Source: Gandjariella thermophila
GTDB taxonomy: Bacteria > Actinomycetota > Actinomycetes > Mycobacteriales > Pseudonocardiaceae
NCBI RefSeq assembly: GCF_005405885.1
Contig: NZ_BJFL01000015.1
Coordinates: 1-64,000 of the forward strand
DNA length: 64,000 nucleotides
Direction: 5' to 3'
The notes under the pieces are model-generated. The model saw nothing but the letters and a program-made list of their open reading frames with translations. It searched no databases and was not told where the DNA came from. Below, one piece after another: positions 1-8,490 of the stretch. The position numbers and the translations under genes are program-made. Numbering within the stretch: position 1 is the stretch's first letter; each line of letters opens with the position of its first letter.

Positions 1-135
1 AACACCGCCGGCCCCACCGGCCTGCTGCCCGAGGAATACGACCCCCTGGCCGAACGCTCCCTGGGCAACCACCCCCAGGCCTACTCCCACCTCGGCCTCA
101 TCCGCTGCGCCCAACTCCTGGACCGGATGCTGTGA
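1..135 (+). CDS. GH15 glucoamylase-like protein, C-terminal end (partial)
   Basis: The frame is open from the window edge and gives 44 residues before TGA. The visible end contains GLLPEEYDP, then GNHPQAYSHLGLI, the typical C-terminus of glycoside hydrolase family 15 proteins (glucoamylase/trehalase-like, cytosolic in actinomycetes), where the NxPQAxxH segment lies in the (alpha/alpha)6 barrel. GH15 enzymes remove glucose from the ends of alpha-glucans or trehalose. The alpha-glucoside-type importer a few kilobases downstream fits that role, but the catalytic part lies outside the window, so the substrate cannot be stated. Confidence 0.8.
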   Translation, partial: NTAGPTGLLPEEYDPLAERSLGNHPQAYSHLGLIRCAQLLDRML

Positions 136-139
136 CGGC

Positions 140-1492
140 TCACCTGGTCGACGCCGACCGGGCCCGGCGGGACCACAGCCGCCAGGCCCGCGGTTCGCCG
201 CGCGCGTGATGGGCGCCGGCCTCGCCGAACCGGAGGCGGATCCGCGCGCCCCGCAGCCGGCCGCGATCGACGAAGATGGTGCCGCCGGTGGCCTCCACCG
301 CGTGCCGTGCGATGTCCAGGCCCAGGCCGGTGGAGCCCTGGCTGCTCGCGCCGCGCCGCAGCGCCGCCTCCGGGTCGGCGATACCCGGCCCGCCGTCCTC
401 GACCACCAGCGTCACCCAGCCGCCGTGCCGGACCAGGGTCACCGCCATCGGCACGCCGCTCGGCGTGTGCTGGAAGACGTTGCCGGCCAGGGCGTCCACC
501 ACGGCGGCGAGGTCCTGCGCGGGGAGCGGCACGGGCGCGGTGTCCGGCTCGCAGGTGAACTCGCAGCGCCGGTTCTGGTGCTCGGCCAGCGCGGACCAGA
601 ACGCCATCCGGTCCCCGACCACCACCGCGGCGTCGCAGGTGGTGCTCGCCTCGCGGCAGGTGTCGCCCGCGGTGCGGATCAACTCGTCGACGTCCGCGCC
701 GAGGGTGGCCACGGCACGGCGGATCCGGTCGGCGACCGGGCCGCCGCCGATGGACTCGGAGTCCAGCCGCAGCGCGGTCAGCGGAGTGCGCAGCCGGTGC
801 GACAGGTCCGCCACCATCTCCCGCTCGCTGGCCAGCAGTTGCCGTACCCGGTCGGCGATCCGGTTCAGCGACGCGGCCAGGTCGGTGAGTTCCTCCGGGC
901 CGTCGATGCTGATCGGCGGGTGTTCCCGGTCGCCGCCGATGGTGGCCGCCGAGGCGGCCAGCGTGCGCAGCGCCGTGACCATCGACGCGGAGCGCAGCCA
1001 GGCGACCAGCCCGGCGGCGAGCACACTGCCCACCGCGACCAGGAGCAGCGCCCCGAACCTCGGCAGCAGCCCGGCGAGCGCCGCGTCGCCGGGCAGGTAG
1101 ACCTCGACCACCGCGGTGTCGTGGTCGACCGTGGTGACCGGCCGCAACCGGGCTGTGCCGCCGGGCGCATCGACGTCGACGGAACCGGACCGCCCCGCGG
1201 CCGCGGCCACGTCCTGCGGCCCGACGTGGCTGGTGCCGACGGTCGGCCCGCCGGCCAGGTGCACGGCCAGGTCGCCGCGGGCTCCGGCGCTGGTCATCGC
1301 GACCGCCCGGCGCAGCGCGTCGTGATCGACGGTGATCGACAGCACCTGTGCCACCGCGGTGGCCTGCGCCGTGGCGTCGGCGGACGCGCGCGCCCCGGCG
1401 TCCCGCCAGTCCAGCACCGTGACCGCGCCCAGCAGCAGCGCGGCGACCAGGGCGGAGGTGAGCAGGGTGATCCAGATCAGGGCTCGTCTCAT
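140..1492 (-). CDS. Membrane sensor histidine kinase (HAMP-HisKA-HATPase)
   Basis: This 450-residue kinase has TM1 at about 4-26, an extracytoplasmic region of about 115 residues, TM2 at about 146-166, a HAMP segment, the phosphoacceptor motif DLSHRLRTPLTAL (H232), an N-box GNVFQH and the ATP-lid motifs EDGGPGI and GLGLDIARHA. The ATG at 1492 was chosen because it overlaps the stop of the upstream response regulator (ATGA), which indicates translational coupling; an in-frame start further upstream would run deep into that gene. It should autophosphorylate and pass phosphate to the adjacent OmpR-type regulator. The sensory region resembles no known ligand-binding domain. The basic, low-complexity C-terminal tail is not conserved in the family. 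Confidence 0.88.
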   Translation of the reverse strand: MRRALIWITLLTSALVAALLLGAVTVLDWRDAGARASADATAQATAVAQVLSITVDHDALRRAVAMTSAGARGDLAVHLAGGPTVGTSHVGPQDVAAAAGRSGSVDVDAPGGTARLRPVTTVDHDTAVVEVYLPGDAALAGLLPRFGALLLVAVGSVLAAGLVAWLRSASMVTALRTLAASAATIGGDREHPPISIDGPEELTDLAASLNRIADRVRQLLASEREMVADLSHRLRTPLTALRLDSESIGGGPVADRIRRAVATLGADVDELIRTAGDTCREASTTCDAAVVVGDRMAFWSALAEHQNRRCEFTCEPDTAPVPLPAQDLAAVVDALAGNVFQHTPSGVPMAVTLVRHGGWVTLVVEDGGPGIADPEAALRRGASSQGSTGLGLDIARHAVEATGGTIFVDRGRLRGARIRLRFGEAGAHHARGEPRAWRLWSRRARSASTR

Positions 1493-2172
1493 GTCGGTGC
1501 GCAGAGCTTGAGTCCCACGCCGCGGACGGTGTGCAGGTAGCGCGGTCGCGCGGCCGACTCGCCGAGCTTGCGCCGCAGCCAGGACACGTGCACGTCGATG
1601 GTCTGGTCGTCGGTGACGTGCGGCTGGTGCCACACGGCGTTGATCAGCTCCCGCCGGGTCACCACGTTGCCCGGCCGGGCGGCGAGGTAGGCGAGCAGGT
1701 CGAACTCGCGCCGGGTCAGCTCCAGGTCCTTCCCGGCGAGCTCGACGCGGCGCTGGGTGAGGTCGACCCGCAACTCGCCGACCACGAGTACGTCACTGGT
1801 CGGTGCGCGGCTCGCGGTACGGCGCAGCAGCGCGGTGATCCGGGCCGCCAGGTGCTCGCTGGAGAATGGCTTGACCACGTAGTCGTCGGCACCCGAGTTG
1901 AGCATCCGGACCACGTTGGCCTCGTCGCCGCGCGCGGTCGCGATGATGACGGGGGCATCGGTGACGCCGCGCAGCATGCGCAGCGTGGTGGCCCCGTCCA
2001 GGTCGGGCAGGCCGAGATCGAGGATCACCACGTCGGGCTCGTCCGTCGCCGCCTCCCGCAGCGCGTCGACCGCCGTGCCCAACGCTCGGACGAGATGGCC
2101 GCGGTCGGTCAGCGCCTGGGTGAGCGCGGCGCGGACCACCTGGTCGTCTTCGACCAGCAGAACGGTAGCCAT
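1489..2172 (-). CDS. OmpR/PhoB-family response regulator
   Basis: The 227-residue protein has a receiver domain with acidic pocket EDD (8-10), phosphoacceptor D52 in ILDLGLPDLDG, and K101 in the VVKPF motif. A winged-helix DNA-binding domain follows at about 130-225 (LTRREFDLLAYLAARPG, then DVHVSWLRRKLG). It forms a two-gene operon with the histidine kinase (4-bp overlap). It is divergent from the sugar ABC operon across a 333-bp gap, so that operon is a natural candidate target, but no operator could be read. It is a typical single-phosphorelay transcription factor; the signal is unknown. Confidence 0.9.
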   Translation of the reverse strand: MATVLLVEDDQVVRAALTQALTDRGHLVRALGTAVDALREAATDEPDVVILDLGLPDLDGATTLRMLRGVTDAPVIIATARGDEANVVRMLNSGADDYVVKPFSSEHLAARITALLRRTASRAPTSDVLVVGELRVDLTQRRVELAGKDLELTRREFDLLAYLAARPGNVVTRRELINAVWHQPHVTDDQTIDVHVSWLRRKLGESAARPRYLHTVRGVGLKLCAPT

Positions 2173-2505
2173 GGGAGAGCACGGTAGAGAATGAGTTGTG
2201 TGCCGGGCATCGGCCCGCCGGTTTTTCTTCGCCCGGCATGGTCGCCGATCGTGCCGCCGGCCACGCGGTGTGCAGCAGGTATAACGGTGCGCACCCGGTC
2301 GATGACGCTCGGTGGATCGGCGGATCGCCTGTTTAAATCAACTGCGACTCAGCCTTAAGGTTTTCTTCGGCCGACCCTCGCTAGCATCTGTGCACCCAAG
2401 GAAAAGGTGTGGTGCGGATCACGGGCTGGTTCGCACCGGAATCGGCGCCCGCGCCGGCCGATGACCCGTATCGGTCGCGTCGGTCCGGTGCCGCCAGGAG
2501 GTGTC
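2173..2505. other. Divergent intergenic region between two-component system and sugar ABC operon
   Basis: This 333-bp gap holds no convincing ORF. It is more AT-rich than the surrounding genes, especially at about 2330-2400, as expected of a promoter region serving both directions. TAGCAT at about 2382-2387 could be a -10 element for the ABC operon, but no good -35 or sugar-repressor palindrome was recognised. The AGGAGG at 2496-2501 is the ribosome binding site of the ATPase gene. Confidence 0.4.
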
Positions 2506-3708
2506 GTGTCGTCAGTTGTGCTCACCGGACTGGGAAAGGTCTATGGGGACGGAACGCGTGCCGTCACCGACCTGAACCTGGAGATCCGGGACGGAGAGTT
2601 TCTCGTCCTTGTCGGGCCTTCCGGATGCGGCAAGACGACGGCATTGCGGATGATTGCCGGTCTGGAGGAGGTGAGTGAGGGCACCATCGAGATCGGGGAC
2701 CGCGTGGTGAACGAGGTCCCTTCCCGGGACCGGGACGTGGCGATGGTTTTCCAGTCCTACGCGCTTTATCCGCACCTGAACGTTTTCGACAACATCGCGT
2801 TCGGCCTGTCGCTGCGGAAGCTGCCGAAAAAGGAGATCGAGCGGCGGGTGCGCGAGGTGGCCGGCATTCTCGAACTGCAGGACCACCTGCGCCGCAAGCC
2901 CCGGCACCTCTCCGGCGGCCAGCGCCAGCGGGTGGCGATGGGGCGGGCGATCGTGCGCGAGCCGCAGGCGTTCCTGATGGACGAGCCGCTGTCCAACCTG
3001 GACGCCAAGCTGCGGGTGCAGATGCGGGCGCAGATCGCCAGGATCCAGCGGGACCTCGGGGTGACCACCGTCTACGTCACGCACGACCAGACCGAGGCCA
3101 TGACTCTGGGCGACCGGGTGGCCGTGCTCAAGCGCGGCATCCTGCAGCAGGTCGGGCCGCCCCAGGAGTTGTACGACCGGCCGGTCAACCTGTTCGTCGC
3201 CGGTTTCATCGGCTCGCCCGGCATGAACGTGCTCGGCGCCACGCTGGAGGTGGGCGACGACGAGCGGTACCGGGTGCGGTTCTGCTCCCAGTCCCTGGAC
3301 CTGCCGGACAGCGTGCTGCGGGAACGACCGGCGCTGCGCCGGTACGCGGGCCGCCCGGTCGTCCTCGGTATCCGGCCGGAGGACATGGAGGACGCCGAGA
3401 TCGTCGGCGCGGAGCAGGGCGCCACGCTGCGTTCCAGCGCGGAACTGGTCGAGGCGATGGGCTCGGACGTGCTGGTGCACTTCCCGGTGGACACCAAGCC
3501 GGTGACCACCGACGGCGTGCGCGAACTGGTCTCGGACGGCGGGGTGGTGGACCCCGGCCCGCTGGGCGCGGCCGGCGGCACCGTCCTGGTTGGCCGGTTC
3601 AGCCCGCGCACCCGGGTCTTCGAGGGGCAGTCCATCGAGGTCCGGGTGGACACCGCCCGGCTGCACTTCTTCGACCCGGAAACCGGATCGTCGATCTGGC
3701 ACGAGTGA
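2506..3708 (+). CDS. Sugar ABC transporter ATP-binding protein (MalK/MsmK/UgpC type)
   Basis: The 400-residue cytoplasmic ATPase has Walker A GPSGCGKTT (37-45), Q-loop VFQSYALYPH, signature LSGGQ (135-139), Walker B FLMDEP and the switch histidine in YVTHDQTEA. A C-terminal TOBE/regulatory domain (about 240-400) is typical of the CUT1 carbohydrate-importer ATPases. The GTG at 2506 was chosen because it follows AGGAGG; upstream in-frame codons give a non-homologous arginine-rich leader. It is the first gene of the four-gene importer operon. Many actinomycetes share one such ATPase among several sugar importers, so it may also serve permeases elsewhere. Confidence 0.9.
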   Translation: MSSVVLTGLGKVYGDGTRAVTDLNLEIRDGEFLVLVGPSGCGKTTALRMIAGLEEVSEGTIEIGDRVVNEVPSRDRDVAMVFQSYALYPHLNVFDNIAFGLSLRKLPKKEIERRVREVAGILELQDHLRRKPRHLSGGQRQRVAMGRAIVREPQAFLMDEPLSNLDAKLRVQMRAQIARIQRDLGVTTVYVTHDQTEAMTLGDRVAVLKRGILQQVGPPQELYDRPVNLFVAGFIGSPGMNVLGATLEVGDDERYRVRFCSQSLDLPDSVLRERPALRRYAGRPVVLGIRPEDMEDAEIVGAEQGATLRSSAELVEAMGSDVLVHFPVDTKPVTTDGVRELVSDGGVVDPGPLGAAGGTVLVGRFSPRTRVFEGQSIEVRVDTARLHFFDPETGSSIWHE

Positions 3709-3779
3709 AAGCGAAACCCCACAGGAGGACGGCCTCCACAGGCGAACCGTGTCCACAGGAGACCACAGAGGAGCTGTTG

Positions 3780-5102
3780 ATGAGCCGAAAATTCGGTGCC
3801 GTCGCCGTGGCCGGCGCCGTCACCCTGGGCCTTTCCGTCTTCGGGTTGACCGGCTGCGGCGGAGCGAGCGGATCCGGCGGGAACGGTGAGCTTGCCGGCC
3901 AGACCATCGAGGTCACCGGGCCGTGGTCGGGCGACGAGCAGAAGGCTTTCCAGAAGGTGCTGGCCGTCTTCGAGAAGCAGACCGGCGCGAAGGTCAACTA
4001 CACCGCGGCCGGCGACGAGGAACCGACCGTGCTGCAGAGCAAGGTGCAGGGCGGCGCGCCGCCGAACATCGCCATCCTGGCCCAGCCCGGCGCCATCGCG
4101 CAGTTCGCCCGCGAGGGCGTGCTCAAGCCGGTGACCGCCGACGTCGAGCAGCAGGTCGACGCGCACATGGCCAAGGCGTGGAAGAACTTCGGCACCGTCG
4201 ACGGCAAGCTCTACGGCGTCTACTTCAAGGCCGCCAACAAGTCGATCGTCTGGTACAACGACCGGCTGCTCACCCAGGCCGGCTACCAGCCGCCGGCGAC
4301 CTGGGACGACTTCGTCAAGACGGTCAACTCGCTGTCCGACACGGGGGTCGCCCCGCTGGCGGTGGCCGGGGCGGACGGCTGGACGCTCACCGACTGGTTC
4401 GAGAATGTCTACCTGCAGACCGCTGGCGGCGAGGCGTACGACAAGCTCGCCAAGCACCAGATCCCGTGGACCGATCCGTCGGTGAAGCACGCGCTGCAGG
4501 TGCTCCAGCAGGTGTTCCAGCCCAAGCTGGTCGCGGACGGCAACGCGGGCGCGCTGCAGACCGACTTCTCCAGCTCGGTGACCAAGGTGTTCAGCGACGC
4601 GCCGAAGGCGGCGATGGTGTTCGAGGCCGACTTCGTCGGCCAGGTGATCGCGTCGAACACCAAGGCGAAGGTCGGCGACGACGCGCGGTTCTTCCCGTTC
4701 CCGGCGATCGGCAAGCCCGCCGGCAAGCCCAGCGGCTCGGTGGTCACCGGCGGCGACGCCGCGGTGGCGTTCAAGGACGACAAGGCGACCATGGCGCTGA
4801 TGAAGTTCCTCGCCTCCCCGGAGGCCGGGGTGGAGTGGGCCCGCTCCGGCGGATTCCTGTCGCCGAACAAGGACATGCCGCTCGACTCCTACACCGACGA
4901 CCTCACCCGCGCCATCGCCAAGCAGATGCTCGGCGCGGACGATATCCGGTTCGACATGTCCGACCAGGCCCCCGCGGAGTTCGGCGCCACCAAGGGCGCG
5001 GGCGAGTGGAAGGACCTGCAGGACTTCCTCGGCAACCCGGCCGACGTCGACGGCACCGCGCAGCGGCTCGAGGCGGACGCGGCGAAGGCCTACCACACGT
5101 GA
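3780..5102 (+). CDS. Alpha-glucoside-type sugar-binding lipoprotein (ABC importer)
   Basis: This 440-residue extracellular solute-binding protein (family 1) begins with a lipoprotein signal: basic MSRK, a hydrophobic stretch and lipobox LTGC with Cys at about 26, followed by a Gly/Ser linker. The mature part has type-1 sugar-binding features such as IEVTGPWSGDEQKAF, GVYFKAANKSIVWYN and the ligand-cleft aromatics WTLTDWFENVY. It resembles AglE-like binding proteins for alpha-glucosides; the substrate is inferred from family likeness and the GH15 gene nearby. The ATG at 3780 follows GAGGAG. It would capture an oligosaccharide outside the membrane and hand it to the two permeases encoded next; its stop overlaps the first permease start (TGATG). 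Confidence 0.87.
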   Translation: MSRKFGAVAVAGAVTLGLSVFGLTGCGGASGSGGNGELAGQTIEVTGPWSGDEQKAFQKVLAVFEKQTGAKVNYTAAGDEEPTVLQSKVQGGAPPNIAILAQPGAIAQFAREGVLKPVTADVEQQVDAHMAKAWKNFGTVDGKLYGVYFKAANKSIVWYNDRLLTQAGYQPPATWDDFVKTVNSLSDTGVAPLAVAGADGWTLTDWFENVYLQTAGGEAYDKLAKHQIPWTDPSVKHALQVLQQVFQPKLVADGNAGALQTDFSSSVTKVFSDAPKAAMVFEADFVGQVIASNTKAKVGDDARFFPFPAIGKPAGKPSGSVVTGGDAAVAFKDDKATMALMKFLASPEAGVEWARSGGFLSPNKDMPLDSYTDDLTRAIAKQMLGADDIRFDMSDQAPAEFGATKGAGEWKDLQDFLGNPADVDGTAQRLEADAAKAYHT

Positions 5103-6469
5103 TGAGTACCCTGCTGACCAGTGATCAGGGCCCTGCCGCCGGCGCCGCCGGCGGCACGGCCCGCACCGGCCGACCGAAGGGCCGTACCGGCACCCGCGGG
5201 TCGCTGCGGGTGGCCGCGCTCTACCTGCTGCCCGCCGTCGCGCTGATCGCGATCTACCTGGCCTACCCGGTGGTCTACTCGATCGGTCGCAGCCTGTTCG
5301 ACCGGTCCGGGGCGACCTTCGTCGGCCTGCACAACTACGCCGAGTTGTTCACCGACCCGCGCACCCAGGTGGCGCTGCGCAACAACGTCATCTGGGTGCT
5401 GGTGGCACCCGCGCTGGTGACCGGCCTCGGGCTGATCTTCGCGGTGCTGACCGAGAAGATCCGGTGGGCGACCGCCTTCCGCCTGGTGCTGTTCATGCCG
5501 ATGGCGATCTCGCTGTTCGCCTCCGGGATCATCTTCCGGCTGGTCTACCAGGAGGACCCGAGCCTCGGCCTGGCCAACGCCGCCGCGGTCACCGTGCACG
5601 ACGCGTTCCTGGAGCCCTCGAAGTACCCCGGCGCCCGGGCCAGGGACGCGCGGGCGCTGGTCGCCGACCACGGGAACCTGACCACGACCGCGAACTACGG
5701 CCGCGGCGACGTGGTACGCCTGCCGCTGGTCGGTCTCTCCCCGCAGAAGCTGCCCCGGCAGGCCGCGCCGGCCCAGGACCTCCGCCCCGACCCGAGGGAC
5801 CTGCGTGGCGTGGTGTGGCTGGACGTCGCCGCGGGAGGCGGACCTCCGGGCACGCTCGGCGGCGGGAAGCGGGGTATGCCGGGCGTCACCGTGCAGGCCC
5901 TGCGGGACGGCCACGTCACGGCGACCACCACGACCGGGGACGATGGCAGCTTCGCCTTCCCGGACCTGTCGCCGGGCACCTACACCATCCGGTTGCCGGC
6001 GTCGAACTTCGCCCAGCCGTTCCGCGGGCTCACCTGGCTGGGCCCGGCCCTGGTCACCCCGGTGATCATCTCGGCATGGGTGTGGATCACCACCGGGTTC
6101 GCCATGACGTTCATCGGCGCCGGGCTCTCGGCGATCCCCAGGGACGCGCTGGAGGCCGCCCGGGTGGACGGCGCCACCGAGTGGCAGGTGTTCCGGCGGG
6201 TCACCGTGCCGCTGCTGTCCCCGGTGCTGCTGGTCGTGTTCGTCACCCTGGTGATCAACGTGCTCAAGGTGTTCGAGCTGGTGTTCGTCATCGCACCCGG
6301 CTCGGCGCAGGCCGACGCCAACGTGCTCGCGCTGCAGCTGTGGCAGGTCGCCTTCGGCGCGGGCGGCGGGGACCAGGCCATGGGCAGCGCCCTCGCGGTG
6401 GTGCTGTTCCTGCTCGTGGTCCCGGCGATGCTGTTCAACATCCGCAGGTTCCGACGGGAGCGCCGATGA
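5102..6469 (+). CDS. Sugar ABC permease (AglF/MalF-like) with extracellular CnaB/SdrD-like insert
   Basis: The 455-residue permease has TM1 at about 38-61, further helices up to residue 147 and a C-terminal half from about 311. The cytoplasmic EAA loop EAARVDGATEWQVFRRVTVP (351-370) docks with the ATPase. Between the two halves lies an insert of about 160 residues (151-310). Its second part (about 234-302) reads as a CnaB/SdrD-B or carboxypeptidase-regulatory-like beta-sandwich: GVVWLDV, GMPGVTVQAL, TTTTGDDGSFAFPDLSPGTY. E. coli MalF also carries a folded periplasmic P2 loop that contacts its binding protein, so a similar docking role is likely here. It overlaps its neighbours on both sides (TGATG and ATGA). 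Confidence 0.87.
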   Translation: MSTLLTSDQGPAAGAAGGTARTGRPKGRTGTRGSLRVAALYLLPAVALIAIYLAYPVVYSIGRSLFDRSGATFVGLHNYAELFTDPRTQVALRNNVIWVLVAPALVTGLGLIFAVLTEKIRWATAFRLVLFMPMAISLFASGIIFRLVYQEDPSLGLANAAAVTVHDAFLEPSKYPGARARDARALVADHGNLTTTANYGRGDVVRLPLVGLSPQKLPRQAAPAQDLRPDPRDLRGVVWLDVAAGGGPPGTLGGGKRGMPGVTVQALRDGHVTATTTTGDDGSFAFPDLSPGTYTIRLPASNFAQPFRGLTWLGPALVTPVIISAWVWITTGFAMTFIGAGLSAIPRDALEAARVDGATEWQVFRRVTVPLLSPVLLVVFVTLVINVLKVFELVFVIAPGSAQADANVLALQLWQVAFGAGGGDQAMGSALAVVLFLLVVPAMLFNIRRFRRERR

Positions 6470-7371
6470 CTGCTCTGCCCACCACCGAACCGGTTCGCAT
6501 CGTGGTCGCCGGCGCGCCCCGCCGGTCCGCGCTGGCCCGGCTGCTCGGCGTGTTCGGCTCCGGCGTCGTCCGCGCGGTGCTGGCCGTGGTCGCGGTGTTC
6601 TGGCTGGTGCCGGTGCTCGGGCTGTTTGTGGCCTCGCTGCGGACCGAGTCGGACAACAACACCAGCGGCTGGTGGACGGTATTCACCGCACCCGCCCAGC
6701 TCACCCTGCGGAACTACCGCGCACTGCTGGACAACACCGAGATCATGCGGTCCTTCGGCAACACCGTGCTGATCACCGTGCCGGCCACGGTGCTGGTGAT
6801 CGTGATCGCCGCGCTGGCCGCGTACGCGCTGGCGTGGATCGACTTCCCCGGCCGGGACTGGCTCACCGTGCTGATCGTCGGCCTGCTGGTGATGCCGATC
6901 CAGGTCGCGCTGATCCCGATCTCCCGGCTGTACGGGCTGTTCGGGCTGTTCGGATCGATCGCCGGGGTGGTCATGTTCCACGTGGCCTTCGGCCTGCCGT
7001 TCGCGGTGTTCCTGCTGCGGAACTTCTTCGCCGGGATTCCTGCCGACCTGCTGGAGGCGGCACGCATGGACGGCGCGAAGGAGTGGCTGATCTTCCGCAG
7101 GGTGGTGCTGCCGATCGGGCTGCCGGCCATCGCCTCGCTGGCGATCTTCCAGTTCCTCTGGGTGTGGAACGACCTGCTGGTCGCGCTGGTGTTCGCGGAC
7201 GACCGGTCCGCGCCGATCACCCTGGCGCTGCGGTCCCAGCTCCGCGAGTTCGGTACCAACATCGACGTGCTGGCCACCGGCTCGTTCCTGTCGATGGTGG
7301 TCCCGCTGGTGGTGTTCTTCGCGTTCCAGCGGTTCTTCGTGCAGGGCGTGCTGGCTGGCTCCACGAAGTAG
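6466..7371 (+). CDS. Sugar ABC permease (AglG/MalG-like)
   Basis: This 301-residue, six-helix permease has an N-terminal helix at about 33-54, a typical MalG-type core and the EAA loop EAARMDGAKEWLIFRRVVLP that binds the ATPase. The final stretch FFVQGVLAGSTK matches the C-terminal tail of MalG-like proteins, which in E. coli reaches towards the ATPase. The ATG overlaps the stop of the preceding permease (ATGA), so the two permeases are coupled. It is the last gene of the importer operon; a strong inverted repeat follows. Substrate as for the binding protein: probably an alpha-glucoside. Confidence 0.88.
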   Translation: MTALPTTEPVRIVVAGAPRRSALARLLGVFGSGVVRAVLAVVAVFWLVPVLGLFVASLRTESDNNTSGWWTVFTAPAQLTLRNYRALLDNTEIMRSFGNTVLITVPATVLVIVIAALAAYALAWIDFPGRDWLTVLIVGLLVMPIQVALIPISRLYGLFGLFGSIAGVVMFHVAFGLPFAVFLLRNFFAGIPADLLEAARMDGAKEWLIFRRVVLPIGLPAIASLAIFQFLWVWNDLLVALVFADDRSAPITLALRSQLREFGTNIDVLATGSFLSMVVPLVVFFAFQRFFVQGVLAGSTK

Positions 7372-7415
7372 CGAGGTGGCGCCCGGCCACCCGGCGCCGG
7401 GCGCGCCGAGGACCG

Positions 7416-7453
7416 CGCCCCGCGGGTCGTGCCCGAGCCCGGCCCGCGGGGCG
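7416..7453. terminator. Perfect 11-bp stem-loop between convergent operons
   Basis: CGCCCCGCGGG (7416-7426) and CCCGCGGGGCG (7443-7453) form a perfect 11-bp stem with a 16-nt loop. It sits in the 107-bp gap between the converging sugar-permease and bacterioferritin genes and has no U-tract. Such hairpins commonly act as bidirectional terminators in high-GC actinomycetes. Confidence 0.55.
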
Positions 7454-7478
7454 TCACCACGCCGGGACCCGGCTGGGG

Positions 7479-7964
7479 TCAGCCGGCCGTGGGTGGGCGT
7501 TCCACGAGTTGGCTGTGGTAGAGCGGCTCGCCGAGGGTGTCCAGCAGCTGCAACTGGGTCTCCAGGTAGTCGATGTGTTGCTCCTCGTCCCGGAGGATGT
7601 CCTCGAACAGCCTGGCGGTGGTGATGTCGCCCTTCTCCCGGCACATCGCGATGCCCGGCCGCAGCCGGTCCACCACCTCCAGTTCGATCGCCAGGTCGGC
7701 GCGGAACTGCTCGGCCACGGTCTGCCCGATCCGCAGCGGGAACAGCCGCTGGTAGTTGGGCAGCCCCTCGAGGAAGAGGATGCGGTCGGTCAGCCACTCC
7801 GCGTGCCGCATCTCCTCGATGGACTCGGCACGGGTGTGCTCGGCCAGCTTGGTGAAGCCCCAGTTCGCCTGCATCTTCGCGTGCAGGAAGTACTGGTTGA
7901 TCGCGGTGAGCTCGCTGGTGAGCTGCTCGTTGAGCAGAGAGATGACCTCGTCGTCGCCGCGCAT
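7479..7964 (-). CDS. bfr: Bacterioferritin
   Basis: The 161-residue iron-storage protein has every ferroxidase ligand at the canonical number: E18, E51, H54, E94, E127 and H130, plus M52, the axial ligand of the inter-subunit haem. It should assemble into a 24-mer cage that oxidises Fe(II) and stores Fe(III). The ATG at 7964 gives the family N-terminus (MRGDDEVI...) and is preceded by GGAGGG; a longer in-frame reading upstream is not conserved. The gene lies downstream of bfd on the same strand, 147 bp away, and may share its iron-regulated transcript or have its own promoter in the gap. Confidence 0.97.
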   Translation of the reverse strand: MRGDDEVISLLNEQLTSELTAINQYFLHAKMQANWGFTKLAEHTRAESIEEMRHAEWLTDRILFLEGLPNYQRLFPLRIGQTVAEQFRADLAIELEVVDRLRPGIAMCREKGDITTARLFEDILRDEEQHIDYLETQLQLLDTLGEPLYHSQLVERPPTAG

Positions 7965-8111
7965 GCCGCTCACCCTCCGGATCCGGCCCGACCGCCCGTT
8001 CCGCCTGACGGTGGGACCATACGCCCGCGTGGCGAATTCGCCATGGCAAGACACCGGGCCGACCGGCAGCTCACCCGAACCGGGGGGCGGCGCCCTGGTG
8101 GGCCGGCGGGC

Positions 8112-8303
8112 TCAGGCGACGCGTTCCGGCGCGCCGACCTCCCCGGCCATCTCCGCCACCAGCATGCCGAGCCGCTCCACGCAACTTCCGCAGCCGGTAC
8201 CCGCGGCGCAGCGGTCGCCGATGTCCTCCGCAGTGCGCGCGCCGGCCAGGATGCACTCCCTGACCTCGGGCTCGCTCACCGCCGCGCAGATGCACACGTA
8301 CAT
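8112..8303 (-). CDS. bfd: Bacterioferritin-associated ferredoxin
   Basis: This 63-residue BFD-type [2Fe-2S] ferredoxin has ligands C4 and C6 (CxC) and C38 and C41 (CGSC), the exact arrangement of the family. In bacteria where it has been studied, Bfd binds bacterioferritin near its haem and supplies the electron needed to release stored iron. A GGAG lies a few bases before the ATG. A strong IdeR-type iron box lies 44-62 bp upstream, so expression should rise when iron is low. The gene order bfd-bfr supports an iron release/storage unit. Confidence 0.95.
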   Translation of the reverse strand: MYVCICAAVSEPEVRECILAGARTAEDIGDRCAAGTGCGSCVERLGMLVAEMAGEVGAPERVA

Positions 8304-8346
8304 CGACTCCGGTTCCTTCGCCTTGTCGTCCGCCCGCCATGGCCAT

Positions 8347-8365
8347 TTAGGTAAGCCTAAACTAA
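8347..8365. promoter_or_regulatory. IdeR/DtxR iron box upstream of bfd
   Basis: The 19 bases TTAGGTAAGCCTAAACTAA match the IdeR/DtxR consensus TWAGGTWAGSCTWACCTWA at 18 of 19 positions by eye. The site is 44-62 bp upstream of the bfd start codon, where an Fe(II)-loaded repressor would block transcription. Confidence 0.8.
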
Positions 8366-8490
8366 CGGCACGGGCGGGTGACTGGCAAGCGGTCGGCGGT
8401 GCGGACCGGCCGGCCGTGCTCGCAGCCGGTCCGGCCCGCCCGCCGGGTGTCAGTGCCTGTTCCGCGAACGCGCGCCGCGGGAGGCGACCG

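Noticed and set aside
2407-2505. Longer N-terminus for the sugar ABC ATPase
   Set aside because: The 33 extra codons are arginine-rich and unlike the family; AGGAGG supports the GTG at 2506.
8031-8042. Perfect palindrome GGCGAATTCGCC between bfd and bfr
   Set aside because: Twelve bases, no known operator, and palindromes of this size occur by chance in 64 kb; noted only as a possible bfr promoter element.
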